Positions 10,319 through 22,325 of a stretch of DNA of 64,000 nt are shown in pieces. This stretch comes from Rana temporaria. Taxonomy: Eukaryota; Chordata; Amphibia; Anura; Ranidae. Position 1 is the first letter of the stretch, and each line of letters starts with the position of its first letter. The position numbers and the translations under genes were made by a program. Under the pieces are notes generated by a model that was not told where the DNA came from, made no database searches, and saw only the letters and a list, made by a program, of their open reading frames with translations. The stretch spans positions 89,236,286 to 89,300,285 of the forward strand of contig NC_053490.1 in the NCBI RefSeq assembly GCF_905171775.1, given 5' to 3'.

Positions 10319-11142
10319 ATAGTTACAGCATAAGCTTATATCTTATGACTGGTTATCTTACCTACATGCATTATCTTCTAGCCTCTATCATACTGATTTA
10401 TCTACTACTCCAATAAATGGAAAAATCGCACATATACACAGGACACATTTTACGCTTTCAGCAGAAATCACTTTCCATTTTCTTCTCTAAAGGTCATCAT
10501 TGTTAGATTGTTGATAATTGTTAATAAACTGAGTCATTTTTCATAATGGAAACTTGGCAGAGAATTATGGAAGGAGTGGATCTAGGACTGTGACCCAGCT
10601 ATTCATTTGTATAAGGTCAGGAAAGTCTTACTGCTTATATGTGCTGAACAGCTGGAAAATGGCACTGGGGTGGAAATGGAAAATGTTGATCAAGGGCACC
10701 TCACACTTTTCATATACTAGGTTATAGTGTCTGAAAAAGGTCACAATTTACCGATAGGACTTCAAGGGGCATTCCAAGGACAATACACATAAGCTTCAGC
10801 AAAGTCGATGGTTGTGACAAATGTTATTACTATTATCAGCAACTTCATCTTTTTTAAAGCAGGTCTTTTGCCCCACCCCTCTTACTGTATTTTAATCCAC
10901 CTCACTGTATTTTAAAAAAAAATTACAAATTCTTACCCAAATCCACAGTCACAAAAGAGTCTTCTTTTTTCTGGACTGTAGTGTGAGATGGTTCTTCTTT
11001 GAATGCCCATGCTGTTCCCTGATGAAGTGGATGCTTTCCATTAGATAGTTATTTACGGTGTCCTGGAGATCATAAGAGTCATCATCAGAGAATCCTGAAG
11101 ACTTCAAGTGGTGACATCATGAGGACAGAAACATGTCCAATT
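10319..11142. other. Unassigned stretch
   Basis: No gene, RNA gene or recognisable mobile element. Ends in sequence containing the target site of the H2B retrocopy (GGAAGGCCT at 11143-11151). Confidence 0.4.
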
Positions 11143-11151
11143 GGAAGGCCT

Positions 11152-11735
11152 TCTTTTTTTTTTTTTTTTTCGATTGTAATATATTTATTGAGTTACATAT
11201 CATTTTCTGGTGCTGTGTGATGCCTTTGTTGTCCTTCGATAAGGCATGCTTGGTCAGGGTTCTGGGCATCAGAACGCTTATGGCACTCTTGATATCCTTT
11301 GATAATATTGTCTTTCTGTGTTCTCGTAGCATTCGTTTTCCTGCTTCAATTACCATCTTGTCACACAGGTTTTTAACAAATGAGGACATGGCACTCCGAG
11401 CTTTGGTGGACATTCTAAACTTGGGGCGAAGACCTGTGCGGACCTTCCTAAAGCGGAAGATGTAGGAGACAGGTCTGCGTTGCTTAGAAGGTGTTTGTAT
11501 AGGAGCTCTGCTTGTCATCCGTCGGCCATGAGTCTGACGCTTGACAGGCGTCCGATTCTTTCTAGGTTGAGCCATCTTTAAATGAGCTTTAGTGATTCTT
11601 GTATCCTCAATGGCCACAGAGATGGTCTCCTTGGACAAAGGAATGGTAGTTGTGGAAGTTTAGCTAAGAAACCTCTTCCTCAAGGCAGCTTGGTCCAACG
11701 CGTCTCGCCTCCTCCAAAGCCAACGCCAACTGTTC
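11152..11735 (-). pseudogene. Processed retrocopy of a histone H2B-like (variant) gene
   Basis: The minus strand starts a protein MAQPRKNRTPVKRQ at 11575-11573. The N-tail is Arg-rich and is followed by an H2B histone fold: STKARSAMSSFVKNLCDK (alpha-1/2), ILSKDIKSAISVLMP (alpha-3 region) and LTKHALSKDNKGIT (alpha-C, compare the H2B motif LAKHAVSEGTKAVT). It has hallmarks of retroposition: no introns, an AATAAA signal about 15 nt before an A tract of about 18 nt (plus-strand T run near 11154-11171), and a 9-bp duplication GGAAGGCCT at 11143-11151 and 11736-11744. The frame has no stop before the A tract, so the C-terminus is probably frameshifted or mutated. The divergent Arg-rich tail and polyadenylation suggest a germline-type H2B variant as parent, by inference. 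About 160 nt of 5' untranslated region is included. Confidence 0.85.
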
Positions 11736-11744
11736 GGAAGGCCT

Positions 11745-12058
11745 AAAGTTCAATGGCCGATCAAAAGAAAAGGTTATTCAGAGGAAGTAAAAAAGTGTGT
11801 TGGGAAGATAATTTTTTTCAGTTGTTGATGAGTAAAGGTGGGGATGGTTAGGGTGTAATTAGGGATTAAGTTTTTTTCAATTTTTGCGTGGCTGAATTAA
11901 ATGGGCTTCACGTAGATATAAAAACAATTAGGAATGAATGAGAAAGTCACTCAGTAACAAAATGTGCTGGAATTGGCTAGCTACATAAGACGGATTTGGG
12001 GAGTAGAACGTGTTTGGAATGATTCTGAAGCTGAAACAGAGAGCTTACATTTGTCTAT
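11745..12058. other. Unassigned stretch
   Basis: No recognisable feature between the H2B retrocopy and the next TTAA element. Confidence 0.4.
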
Positions 12059-12062
12059 TTAA

Positions 12063-12892
12063 CCACTAGGCTACCGACCGCTGTCAAATGACGGCGGGAC
12101 GATAAGCCTCTCGTTCTGGGAGGACGTCATATGACATCCTCGCCTTCCCGAGCCACTAGGGGGCACGCGCGCACCCGCCACATCACTGGGAACCCGATGC
12201 GTGTGCCCGGCGGCCGCAATGTCCGCCGGGCACCCGGGATTGCCCAGTAACTGAGCAGGACCGTGTATTTCTGTGTGTAAACATAGAGATCCACGTCCTG
12301 TCAGGGAGAGGAGACCAAGGGTGTGTCCCCGGTACATACAGTAGGGACCTCCCCCAGTCAGTCCCCTCCCCCTACAGTTAGAATTACTCACTAGGGTACA
12401 AATGTAACCCCTTGATCGCTCCCTAGTGTTACCCATTCCCTGCCAGTGACATTTACACAGTAATCAGTGCATATTTATAGCACTGTTCGCTGTATAAATG
12501 TGAATGGTCCAAAAATAGTGTCAAAAGTGTCCAATGTGTTTGCCACAATATCGCAGTCACGATAAAAATCGCAGATCGCCGCCATTACTAGTAAAAAAAT
12601 AAAAAATGCTTTAAATCTATCCCCTAATTTGTAGCCACTATAACTTTTGCGCAAACTAATCAATATTCGCTTATTGTGATTTTTTTTACCAAAAATATAC
12701 ATATCGGCCAAAACTGAGGAAAAACTTAGTTTTTATATACATTTTTGGGGGATATTTATTATAGCAAAAAGTAAAAAATATTGCTTTTTTTTCAAAAGTG
12801 TTGCTTTTCTTTTATTTATAGCGCAAAAAATAAAAACCGCAAAAGTGATCAGATACCACCAAAAGAAAGCTCTATTTGTGAGAAAAAAATGG
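12063..12892. mobile_element. TTAA element family C, copy 3 (reverse orientation)
   Basis: TTAA at 12059-12062 and 12893-12896. The left end reads CCACTAGGCTACCGACCG, equivalent to the family right end. A GC-rich part is followed by the palindromic block around 12430-12520 and by T-rich tracts with the landmark CGCAAACTAATCAATATTCG (12651-12670). The right end stops after GAAAGCTCTATTTGTGAG, without the GTCGTGCGACGTGG terminus of other copies, so this is a variant or truncated copy. Confidence 0.75.
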
Positions 12893-13421
12893 TTAAATTC
12901 ATATTGCTGGTATGCACCAAAGCAATGTGGGAAAATTGACTGTAGATTTTAACATGGGAGCAAATACCTGGAGTGAAGAAGGTGATTGATAATAAGTCTG
13001 GGTGTACTACCCCTAGTATAGGGGCATTGAAGAAGTATTCATACCCCTTGACATTTTCCAATTTTTTTCATGTTACAACCAAAAACATACAGTAAATGTA
13101 TTTTATTGGGGTTTTATGTGATAGAACAACACATACGTGCCACATAATTGTGAAGTGGAAGGAAAATTATACGTTTTTTTCATAATTTTTTTTACAAATA
13201 AATATGTGAAAAGTGTGGCGTGCATTTGTATTCAGCCCCCTTTACTCTGATACTAAACTAAAAACTAAACTAAACTAAAATCTAGTGGAACCAGTTGCCT
13301 TCAGAAGTCACCTAATTAGTAAATAGAGTCAACCTGTGTGTTATTTAATATCAGTTTAAGTACAGCTGTTCTGTGAAGCCCTCAGAGGTTTGTTAGAGAA
13401 CCTTAGTGAACAAACAGCATA

Positions 13422-14095
13422 ATGAAGGTCAAGAAACACACCAGACAGGTCAGGGATAAAGTTGTGGAGAAGTTTAAAGCAGGGTTAGGTTATAAAAAAA
13501 TATCTCAAGCTTTGAAAAACTCATGGAACATTGTTCAATCTATCATCCGAAAATGCAAAGAGTATGGCACAACTGCAAACCTACCAAGACATGGCCGTCC
13601 ACCTAAACTGACAGGCCGGGCAAGGAGAGCATTAATCAGAGAAGCAGCCAAAAGGCCCATGGGAACTCTGGAGGAGCTGCAGAGAGTCGCATCTCAGGTG
13701 GGAGAATCTGTCCACAGGACAACTATTCGTGGTGCACTCCACAAATCTGGCCTTTATGGAAGAGTGGAAAGAAGAAAGTCATTGTTAATAGAAAGCCATA
13801 AGAAGTCCCGTTTGCAATTTGCGAGAAGTCATGTGGAGGACACAGAAAACATGTAAAAGAAGGTGCCCTGGTTCAGATGAGACCAAGATTGAACTTTTTG
13901 GCCTAAAAGCAAAACGCTATGTGTGGTCAGAAAACTAGCCCTACACATCACCCTGAACACACCATCCCCGCTGAAACGTGGTGGCAGGATCATGTTGTGG
14001 GGATACTTTTCTTAAGCAAGGACAGGGGAGCTGGTCAGAGTTGATGGGAAAATGGAGGGAGCCAAATACAGGACAATCTTAAAGGAAAACCTGTT
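13422..14095 (+). pseudogene. Tc1 transposase, N-terminal half, frameshifted
   Basis: The first 144 codons (13422-13853) carry the paired-like helix-turn-helix region: QVRDKVVEKFKAGLGYKKIS, KCKEYGTTANLPRHGRPPKL, then AAKRPMGTLEELQRVASQVG and SVHRTTIRGALHKSGLYGR. A stop follows ENM. The next stretch still resembles the first part of the DDE catalytic domain in other frames (for example DETKIELF-like and HGGGSIMLWG-like remnants), reaching LVRVDGKMEGAKYRTILKEN just before the MITE. Frameshifts and stops make it non-functional. Tc1 transposase normally has about 340 residues. Confidence 0.85.
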
Positions 14096-14578
14096 AGGTC
14101 TCGTACACACGACCGGGTTTCTCGTCAAAAACCAGCAAGAAAACTGCTTCTTGCCGAGATTCCCGTTCGTGTATGAGGCATTCAGGTTTCTCGTCTGGAA
14201 ATCTGTCCAGAATCTCGACGAGAAAAAAAGAGAACCTGCTCTCTTTTTTCTCGTCGAGATTCTTGTCGGCCTGTTTCCCGATGAAAAACCTGAGAGTGTG
14301 TATACTTGCCTGTCGCCGTGGAAACCCGCACATGCTCGAAATGACTTTGACGCATGCGTGGTAGCTTCCACGGCATAGGTAGGGTGAAGCAAGATGGCGG
14401 CGACGGCATCGAATGTGACGAGCGATGACGTCACTGCATTCGTTCCTTTCAAGAGAACCGCGGTTCTTTTGAAATGAAAATCAGTACACTCCGGCGGCAA
14501 GAGTTTCTTGCCAAGAATCTCGTCAGGGAAAACGACTGTTTTTTCCTGACGAGATTCTCGGATGTGTGTACGAGGCCT
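14096..14578. mobile_element. TA-type fold-back MITE, family A, copy 2, inside the Tc1 transposase
   Basis: The left end AGGTCTCGTACACACGAC is inverted at the right end as GTGTGTACGAGGCCT. The TA duplication has decayed. Internal arms repeat TCTCGTCGAGATTC / GACGAGAAAAAAAGAG motifs. The Tc1 coding sequence resumes immediately after it, which fixes the boundaries. Frames inside, such as 14012-14620 minus, are palindrome artefacts. Confidence 0.75.
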
Positions 14579-14909
14579 GAGAGTCTGCATGCAAGATTTG
14601 AGACTGGGGTGGAGGTTCACCTTCCATCAGGACAACGGCCCTAAACATACAACCAGAGCTACAATGGAATGGTTTAGATCAAAGCATATTTATGTGTTAG
14701 AATGGTCCAGTCAAAGTCCAGACCTAAATCCAATTGAGAATCTGGGGCAAGATTTGGAAATTGCTGTTCACAGACGCTCTCCATCCAATCTGACAGAGCT
14801 TGAGCAATTATGCAAAGAAGAATGGGCTAAAGTTTTACTCTCTAGATGTGCAAAGCTGGTAGAGACATCCCCAAAAAGACTTGCAGCTGTAATAACAGCG
14901 AAAGGTTGA
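14579..14909 (+). pseudogene. Tc1 transposase, C-terminal half
   Basis: The open frame includes LRLGWRFTFHQDNGPKHT with the second catalytic Asp (QDND/G-PKH motif), then HIYVLEWSSQSPDLNPIEN with the third catalytic position (SPDLNPIE), and CKEEWAKVLLSRCAKLVE, ending in a stop after ITAKG. It is the direct continuation of the half at 13422-14095 after the MITE. The usual C-terminal length is present. Confidence 0.85.
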
Positions 14910-15062
14910 TCTACAAAGTATTGACTCCGGGGGTGCGGAATACAAATGCACGCCGCACTTTTCACATATTTATTTGTAAAGAAAAATTGAAAACCAAAAC
15001 CATTTATAATTGTCCTTCCACTTCACAATTATGTGCCCCTTTGTGTTGGTCTATCACATAAC

Positions 15063-16363
15063 TAACAGATTTTTGAAGATTGGAGTTCACCCTAAATTCT
15101 AGGAACTTTTTGAACGTATGTTTTTTTTCTGTATGCACCTTACATGAGCAAAAAAATGCACTATATTAGAAATATTTGTTAAGGGATAATGTCCAAGGCT
15201 GGGTTCACATCAGAGCTGCATGCAGCTCACAGCAGGGGTCTGGTGCGTCCTTGTACACAGTTTCAGGGCTGAATTCGGATCTGAAACAGACCAAAAGACA
15301 CACAGAGTAGGTCTAGAGATAGTGGGAGATAGGTCTGTGAGGAGTACTGTGTGTAGCCAGGTGCTTGGCCAAAAAGACTGAAAGCAGTTTTGGACACTGT
15401 GCTGCAGTTGCAGTCTGTGCTCCCACTGGACTATTATACTAAATTAAGTAACACTATCTGCCTCTCGCCAGCAAGGGGGAGACTACAAGAAGGAGTTCAA
15501 GAGACTTTAGTATGCCGCACTGAACTGTAGAAGATGGAGTTCAGAAGACAAATCCTGCTATGAAAGACAGTGGACCAGTGGAATACAATTTCCAGGAAGA
15601 GACTGTTAACTGTTTTCCTGGGCTGTAGACTGGAGGGTTTCATCTTGCTGAGAGGAGACCAGAAAGTGAGCACTGCTGTTCTTGTGCGCACATCTGCCTG
15701 CTATAACTGCGTGGCCTCAGAGTGCCGATAACCTGTGTGTTGTGACTGGAGTTGCCCAGGTGCAGAGCTGCCAAAGTAGGCGACAGCTGAGGACCTGGAT
15801 TGAGGACTGCTTTATCACTGGGACTCATGAGAGGCCGCTGCTGCAATTGATTTTCCGCTGCTAGCAGAGACTGAGACTATACAGAGACTTTCAATCCACT
15901 TAGTGGCTTCTATCACTGCATGCAGAGTTTGAAGAGACTGTACTCACTTGCACCACCTTAAAGACTGGGCCCCACCATTAGCTGGCTAAAGCTTCAGCGC
16001 TATGAACTGCCTACCAACTAACTGCTTCACGGGGTCTTTGTTTTGAAACTCTCTCGCTAGAGGTACCTCTCTAGGGACATAAATAGACATACAATTCTTG
16101 TATCCATATTGAGTGCACTGTTTGTTATAGACTACTGGTTGCAGAGGAGTTACTGTGGGTTAGTCATTATCACTAATACTATTTGCTACTGATACTTTTT
16201 TTTCTGATACTGTTTATTGCTGAGTTAACTTTGCTCATTTGGTACAGTTTCCTAACAGTGTGAACAGGTTGACTTTTCTACCTGCTCATTTGTGTATGTA
16301 ATGCCATTTACCCACTATATCCAAAACTAAAAAAATAGTTTTACCTTTAGTTATACTTTTAGC
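15063..16363. other. Unassigned stretch
   Basis: No coding sequence is recognised. Around 15195 the phrase GGCTGGGTTCACATCAGAGC resembles the end of a fold-back like the one at 16364-16574. The rest has no firm assignment. Confidence 0.35.
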
Positions 16364-16574
16364 CTGGGTTCACACTGAAGGCGGGTGATTTCAAACCCGC
16401 ATTTCCTGCACAGATGTCTGTTGAAATCGCCCCCGAAGTTGGCAAAAGTAGTGCAGGAACTACTTTTGGGAATCGGTGCGGCGCTGCAAAGTCGGCGTCG
16501 CACCGATTCGGACAGCGGTGATTTGACATGTCAAATCTCATGTCAAAACAACTCGATGTGAACGGGGGCTAAAG
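16364..16574. mobile_element. Short fold-back (TAGCCTGGGTTCACA ends)
   Basis: The left end TAGCCTGGGTTCACACTG is matched inverted by GATGTGAACGGGGGCTA at the right end. Internal inverted blocks include GGCGGGTGATTTCAA and AATCGGTGCGGCG with their complements. About 210 bp, non-coding. The target duplication is unclear. Confidence 0.55.
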
Positions 16575-16590
16575 CTTACAAGGTACTCTA

Positions 16591-17124
16591 ATGCTGCGTA
16601 CACACGATCGGTCAATCCGATGAGAACGGTCTGATGGACCGTTTTTATCAGACCAAACCGATCGTGTGTGGGCCCCATCGGTTATTTATCCATCGGTTAA
16701 AAAATGTGAAACTTGTTTTAAAATGAACCGATAGAAAAAAAAAACAATTGTTTTTAGGCACATCCATCGGTTAAAAATCCACGCATGCTCAGTCTAAATT
16801 AGGGGACGGGAGCGCTCGTTCTGGTAAAACTAGCGTATGTTATGGAGATAGCACAATCATCACGCTGTAACAGACAGAAAAGCGCAAATCGTCTCTTACT
16901 AACACGAAATCAGCTAAAGCAGCCCCAAGGGTGGCGCCATTGGATTTGAACTTCCCCTTTATAGTGCCGTCGTACGTGGTTTATGTGACTGCGTTCTGAC
17001 ACGATCGTTTTTTTAACCAATGGTGTATAGGCACGACTGACCATCAGTCAGCTTCATCGGTTAACTGATGGAAAAATCCATCAGACCGTTCTCATCGGAT
17101 TGACTGATCGTGTGTACAGGGCAT
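16591..17124. mobile_element. TA-flanked fold-back MITE, family A, copy 3
   Basis: TA at 16589-16590 and 17125-17126. The left arm ATGCTGCGTACACACGATCG and the following TCAATCCGATGAGAACGGTC reappear inverted at 17085-17124. Length 534 bp. Non-coding. Confidence 0.8.
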
Positions 17125-17126
17125 TA

Positions 17127-18540
17127 CCCTCCTGGCTGTGATGTCCAACACTCAAAAGTGCCCAGACAAATTCATAAATACTTTAGGAGATGAGGCTGGT
17201 AAAATATGTGTAGTTCAAAAGTGTATTTAGTTATTTGTCTGGCATTCAGCTTTAATCTTTATAGATATTAGGTCACCAAGTGTATATATAAGAAAGCTGT
17301 AGATACGTCAGACAGAGAAGGGTTAACTTTGCTTGGTTTGTCTCATGTACAAGGCAGCTCTTCCATATTGAGGTCACCTTATTCCATTAACATGTTATTT
17401 ATGCTAGAATGGACATAGTAACTGGGTCTTAGCCTAACATCATCTGTACTGATTTCCTATGCATGAGTGAATCCTCCCCTGTTTATCCATATCCAAGAGC
17501 ATGCTTTATGCATAAGCCATGTCCCAGAAAAGCAGCGCAGTGCTCACTTCAACTGCATTCCTTCCCTTTACCATGCCATTCGCTCTGTATCTATACAGTA
17601 GCCCCAATGCCCTTTTATTGGGTATGACAAGGATGCCAGAAAATTGCCAGCTTGCTAAAATGTTCATCTTTTTTATATGATTGTTCAGCAGTTTGTAATT
17701 TTTACAACTATTGCTGCAGGGCTTAGTTTTATATCGTAATTCCAATTATCTTCTTCATGCTGATCTTTTTTTTGTGCCAGATTCATCACAGATCCTGTGA
17801 CCGTTCTGCTGTGTCCTTCCCTCACAGGTTCTGGATCAGTAGCAGAGCATGGACACAGGATGGACGCTAAGATGACTAACATAATGTGAAATTACCAGGT
17901 TTCTTGTGATTAAAGTGAATTTCTACATTGGTAATAAGGAATAAATAAAATATAAACTCAACATAATTTCCTCAATTGGGTAGAAAATGTTTATTTTAGT
18001 AAAGATTATCCAAATTTTCATCTGCATGACCCCAAAAAATGTATCTATTGTCACTGAAGAGTCATCCTTGTTTCATAAAAAATGACAGACATGTTTTCCT
18101 TATACGGTTTATTTATTTTTAATGTATAACCCATATAAGTACCGGCACATTTTTCTCTTTGTCCTTCTCTTGCCCATTATTCCACTCTCTTTGTTTCTGA
18201 AATTGGTGTTGTGTGTGCACCCCAAACCTCAAACACATATGCATGTGCATGCTTGTGTATATATACACCGACAGTGTCAGTAGGGCAGTGGACGGTGTCG
18301 GTAGTTTTTTAAGTTTTTTATTATTTTTATTTTTTATTTTTTTAATAATTGTTGAACCATTTTTTTTAGGAGCTTTGGCGAAATAACAGGGGTCTAAACA
18401 GGGGGGAATCTGCACCACATAGGGTGATTAGGGTGTGCCCAGACACACCAGGCACACCCTGTGCGCACACCTATGGTTGTTGATGCAACATGCTATGATA
18501 CTCAGTTGGTTTCTGAATTTTGGCATGGAAAACCAAAATT
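17127..18540. other. Unassigned AT-rich stretch
   Basis: No gene or transposon recognised. There is an AT-rich low-complexity part at 18305-18345. Confidence 0.4.
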
Positions 18541-18550
18541 TTAAATTTTA

Positions 18551-19119
18551 GGGCCAGATCCACAAAAGGGATACGACGGCGTAACTGCTGTTACGCCGTC
18601 GTATCCCTGTTCCTAACTATAGAACTGATCCACAGAATCAGTTTTCCATTGTTAGGCAGAAGATCCGACATGTGTAAGGGACTTACACTGCCAGATCTTA
18701 GGATGCAGTACCGCATCCGCCGCTGGGGGCATTTCGTGTCTGGTATGCAAATTAGCACTTACGGAGATCCACGAAGCTTTTCAGCTTCGTTTTTTCTCCG
18801 TAAGTTTTAGTTTGCAAACACAAAATTAGGGCTGCTTTTACAAAGTGTAAACTGTTTACACCTTGTAAAAACAGACCCTTCTGTCCAGCGACGCAATTTT
18901 TGTTTAATTTTTAATTTTTTTTTTCGCGCCGTATCTTTTTTTTTTCCCGACGCAACTTTATTGACCCGTCGCAATCCACAAAGCTCGGCGTAACGTAATT
19001 TCGCGCTATGCACGTCTAGGTAAGTGCTTTGTGGATCGGGCACTTAGGTAGAAATGTTAAGGCAGTGTAACTTAAATGGAAAAAATTAAGTTACGCCGGA
19101 TCTTTGTGGATTACCCCCT
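18551..19119. mobile_element. TA-flanked fold-back MITE, family B, copy 2
   Basis: TA at 18549-18550 and 19120-19121. Ends are GGGCCAGATCCACAAA and the complement of TTTGTGGATTACCCCC. Inside are the palindrome GATACGACGGCGTAACTG near 18570-18605 and a block ATCCACGAAGCTTTTCAGCT (18766-18785) that recurs inverted in copy 4 near 47790. Non-coding. Confidence 0.75.
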
Positions 19120-19148
19120 TAGTTTAAAATAGGGGGTTTAACCCTTAC

Positions 19149-19577
19149 CCATACCTCCCAACATTTTGAGATGGGAATGAGGGACATCTACTAGCAAATG
19201 TATAAAGGCATATGCCATGCCCCCCTGCCACACCCACTTAAAGGAGAATTAACCCACAAAAAAATTAACAAAGTTAATTAATTGCACAAGTGTTTTTAAT
19301 TAATTGCACAAGTGTTTTTAATTAATTGCAATTAAGTGTTTTTTCTACCACTACTATTCCTTTATATTGGCTTTTAACATTTACAAATGCAGCCATTTAG
19401 AATTTGGATGAAATGTTTAGCACTTGGAATCACTTTTTGAAAGATAAAAAGTGCATTTCATATACAACTATATAGATCAGACCAACATGAGTGACAAATG
19501 AAGGGGAAAGAGGGACATAGGGACATTCTTCCATATCAGGGACAGTCCCACGAAATCAGGGACAGTTGGGAGCTATG
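19149..19577. mobile_element. Non-autonomous element with CATACCTCCCAAC inverted ends
   Basis: Left end CATACCTCCCAACATTTTGA; right end CAGGGACAGTTGGGAGCTATG, the inverted counterpart. Typical internal words GAGGGACAT and GGGACAGT are seen. A related end fragment lies near 41085-41100, and related words near 53505-53570. Non-coding. Confidence 0.55.
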
Positions 19578-20435
19578 CATCTATGTTTATGGAGGATTGT
19601 TATTTGTTTATGCTCTAACAGTTAGGTGACATATACAACCACGCATGGGCATGTTTTTTACATATCACATGTAGGGCAGCCCATTGATTTGAGGCCAGCA
19701 ACATGAAAAGCTATGAAAAAGTCCATTTTGATGTGCACATTTGAGTGCCATTACCAATTAATAGAACTTCTGTGCATCTGATTAAAGGGCAGCTCATTTC
19801 TGTGCCTGTTGGGAAAGCATACACTTTTTCATGCATTCCCTCAATGCATAAATGTGAACTTAGGGGTTAAAGTGGATGTAAACCCACTCTCACACTTTCT
19901 TAACTACTGCCATAGTGCTGATCTATAAGGATATACATGCCTCCTGCCTGTATCCTTACCTGTCAAATGTTTCCCCTCTGTCTGTTATAAGAAATTAAAA
20001 ACTGCAGATTCTGTGGGTGGGTCTGTTGTCTGGAGCTCTGTGGGTGGAGTTGTGATGTCAGTAGACTCCCCGCCCACCTCTACACTCCCCTTGTCAACAT
20101 GCATTTTCTCTTGTGTATTACTTACACTAAATTCTGCTATGATGACTAACATCCAGTCAAAATCCAGAAAAGTAACCACATGACGTCAGAAAAGGAGTGG
20201 GGGTGGGAATTTAAAAATAATACCTGTCTCAGGCTAGTGCATGAGATATGTAAATAACCCGTCACTCACAGCAAGGGGGAGGATTTGACAAAGTTTTTCT
20301 CTGTTTGTCAAGATTTTTCTCACTGAACAATAAAAGAGGATTGCTCAGAGCCGGATTAACTCTGTGTGGCAAGACTGGGCACAGATGATAGAACATCTTA
20401 ATTGTGCCAGCAAAAAAATAAATAAAAAAAAATCA
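19578..20435. other. Mostly unassigned; TTAA-type element end at 19871
   Basis: TTAA at 19867-19870 followed by AGTGGATGTAAACCCACTC matches the start of the AGYGG-ended fold-back families, but no right end was found. No coding sequence is recognised. Confidence 0.35.
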
Positions 20436-20692
20436 CTTTAATTTACTAAAGACAAACAGACTGCCCACTTTTGCAAAGTGCAGTTGCTCCAGAGCTTAGT
20501 AAATGAGGTGAGGCTTCACTTTGTAAAAAATATCCAATCTGGAGCAAGAAAAATAAAAAAAACACCATTTTTGTCTGCACATGATTAGACGATGGAAGTC
20601 AGCAGAGCTTCTGCTCATTTACTAACCTCTGGAGCAACTGCAACTTTGCAAAGTGCACAGTCTATTTTCCTTTAGTAAATATATCCCATTGA
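20436..20692. mobile_element. Fold-back with TTTACTAA ends
   Basis: The left block ACTTTTGCAAAGTGCAGTTG, followed by CTCCAGAGCTTAGTAAATGA, is matched inverted by TCATTTACTAACCTCTGGAG and CAACTGCAACTTTGCAAAGT at 20615-20655. The outer ends are TTTACTAAAGACAAACAG and TTTCCTTTAGTAAA. Non-coding. Confidence 0.65.
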
Positions 20693-21551
20693 GTGTTTAG
20701 TTTATGTGTTGAGTTTAAACTTTTGGTTGTACAGAGTTTGGATAACACAGGGTTAAACAGAATGGTCATAAAACGACTTCACATTATCTGGACATACAGA
20801 GTGATTGGGGGTTGCATATTATTATAAGAAGAGGTTGTTCTCTTTGAGCAGTACCATTGTGATTTTTCTTGTTTTATCCATTAGTAGATGAGCTCAGACG
20901 TCTTTTGATTATAGACATCTTTTGATTATAGACATTATTGCATGGTCACCTTTCATTCTCTACCTTCCCAACATCCCTAGCCGGTCACCCCACAGACACT
21001 GCCACTGAAATAAAATCCTCCACAACTGACTCACCCCACCAACTGTCTCACACCCCCATCCCACTGGTGCTTGGGGTGAAAAATTGGTATCAGTTATTTC
21101 CCTAATCTGGATTTCTCTCACTTCCTGGACCCCAACCCCCCACAGCTCTGCCGGCTTCCCTCCTTTCCTCTCCCAATGGCATGTGATGAGCAGTGATTGA
21201 TACTAATCACTCACTATATTCATTCATAACTGAGCATAGTAAACTGTGTTTACTATGCTTCAGTTTATGAATGGGCAGTAGTCTCTGTCTCCTGTTTATT
21301 CATTCTCAGTGCAACTGAGTCTGCAGAGAACGGGACTGGGGAATCTGTCTCCTCAGTACCTGTCTCTGTCTCCAAAGTGAGACTTCAGGAGGTCTGTTTA
21401 CACCCCTGATATCTCACCAAATACCCCCCCAACAGAGTTGTGAATAAAAAAAAAATAATACAAATTATAAAATTTAATAAAAAAAGATTTTTTGGGTAAA
21501 AAATCTGAATTAAAGATGTGTTAAACTCTGTACTACCACTTGTACCTACAG
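20693..21551. other. Unassigned stretch
   Basis: No recognisable gene or element. Confidence 0.4.
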
Positions 21552-21555
21552 TTAA

Positions 21556-22059
21556 AGCGGTAGTTCACCCTCCTTCACCCCATTATTCCATTACTTTCGG
21601 CATCGTAGCGCGAGCTACGGTATGCCGGTCTTAAATTTTTAATCCCCGTACTCACTGTGCTATTGTTGATTGAAGAATCCGACTCCCGCGGGGAATGGGC
21701 GTGCCTATGGAGAGGGAGGATGATTGACGGCCGGCTCTGGCACGTCACGCTCCCCGAAGACAGCCGGAGTAGGTCTCGGCTATTCACAGCGCCTGCGCAC
21801 AGGCTATGCGCAGGCGCCGTGAATAGCCAAGCCTATTTCGGCTATTTCCGGAGAAGCGTGACGTGCCAGGGCCGGCCGTCAATCACCTTCTCTCACCATA
21901 GGAACGCCCATTCCCCGGATTCTTCAATCAACGATAGCACGGTGAGTACGGGCATAAAAAATGTAAGACCGGCATACCGTAGCTCGCGCTACGATGCCGA
22001 ATTTAATTGTCTAATAAAAAAAAACTTTTTTTTTTTTTCTAACAGGGCGAACCCCCGCT
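21556..22059. mobile_element. TTAA-flanked fold-back (AGCGG ends)
   Basis: TTAA at 21552-21555 and 22060-22063. Ends are AGCGGTAGTTCACCCT and the complement of AGGGCGAACCCCCGCT. The arms are long and well matched: CATCGTAGCGCGAGCTACGG at 21600-21620 returns inverted near 21980-22000. Also paired are the segments around the gene-like 163-codon frame, which is therefore an artefact. Same class as 1087-1653. Confidence 0.8.
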
Positions 22060-22325
22060 TTAAGCCTATAATACAGCTTACCTGTAGGTACTGTGAATAT
22101 TTCCTAAACTTGCATCGTTTAGGAGATATTCAGAGTGCATGCAGCTGATGACATCATCAGCGCATAAACGCTGAAAGTCTGGCTTACAGTGCCGGTGTCG
22201 TGCCGGTGTCCTGCCGAAAATGTTCCCGGTGGATTAGGACTCCCCTGTACTGCGCAGGCGTGGCGCTTGAGCAGTACGCACCTCAACCGAGAGTCAGCTC
22301 TACACGGCGCATGTGCAATGACTAT

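Larger units (their letters stand above)
13020..15062 (+). mobile_element. Tc1-like transposon, 3'-truncated and interrupted
   Basis: The left end AGTATTCATACCCCTTGACA and following CATGTTACAACC are typical of a widespread vertebrate Tc1 family. A subterminal block CACATAATTGTGAAGTGGAA (13141-13160) reappears inverted near 15015-15045 (TTCCACTTCACAATTATGTG). After about 15062 the right terminal repeat stops early, so the element lacks its right end. The transposase gene is split by a family A MITE at 14096-14578 and by frameshifts. Confidence 0.85.

Noticed and set aside
10960..11140. Hammerhead-like CTGATGA at about 11020
   Set aside because: No GAAA box with pairing stems follows at a suitable distance.
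14012..14620. 202-codon minus-strand frame over the Tc1/MITE junction
   Set aside because: Spans two unrelated transposons and reads the MITE palindrome; the plus-strand transposase explains the flanks.
18520..18810. 96-codon plus-strand frame
   Set aside because: Begins outside and reads into the family B palindrome; no recognisable domain.
21657..22148. 163-codon frame near 21.7-22.1 kb
   Set aside because: Runs through both arms of the TTAA fold-back and beyond its boundary, so it is a palindrome artefact.
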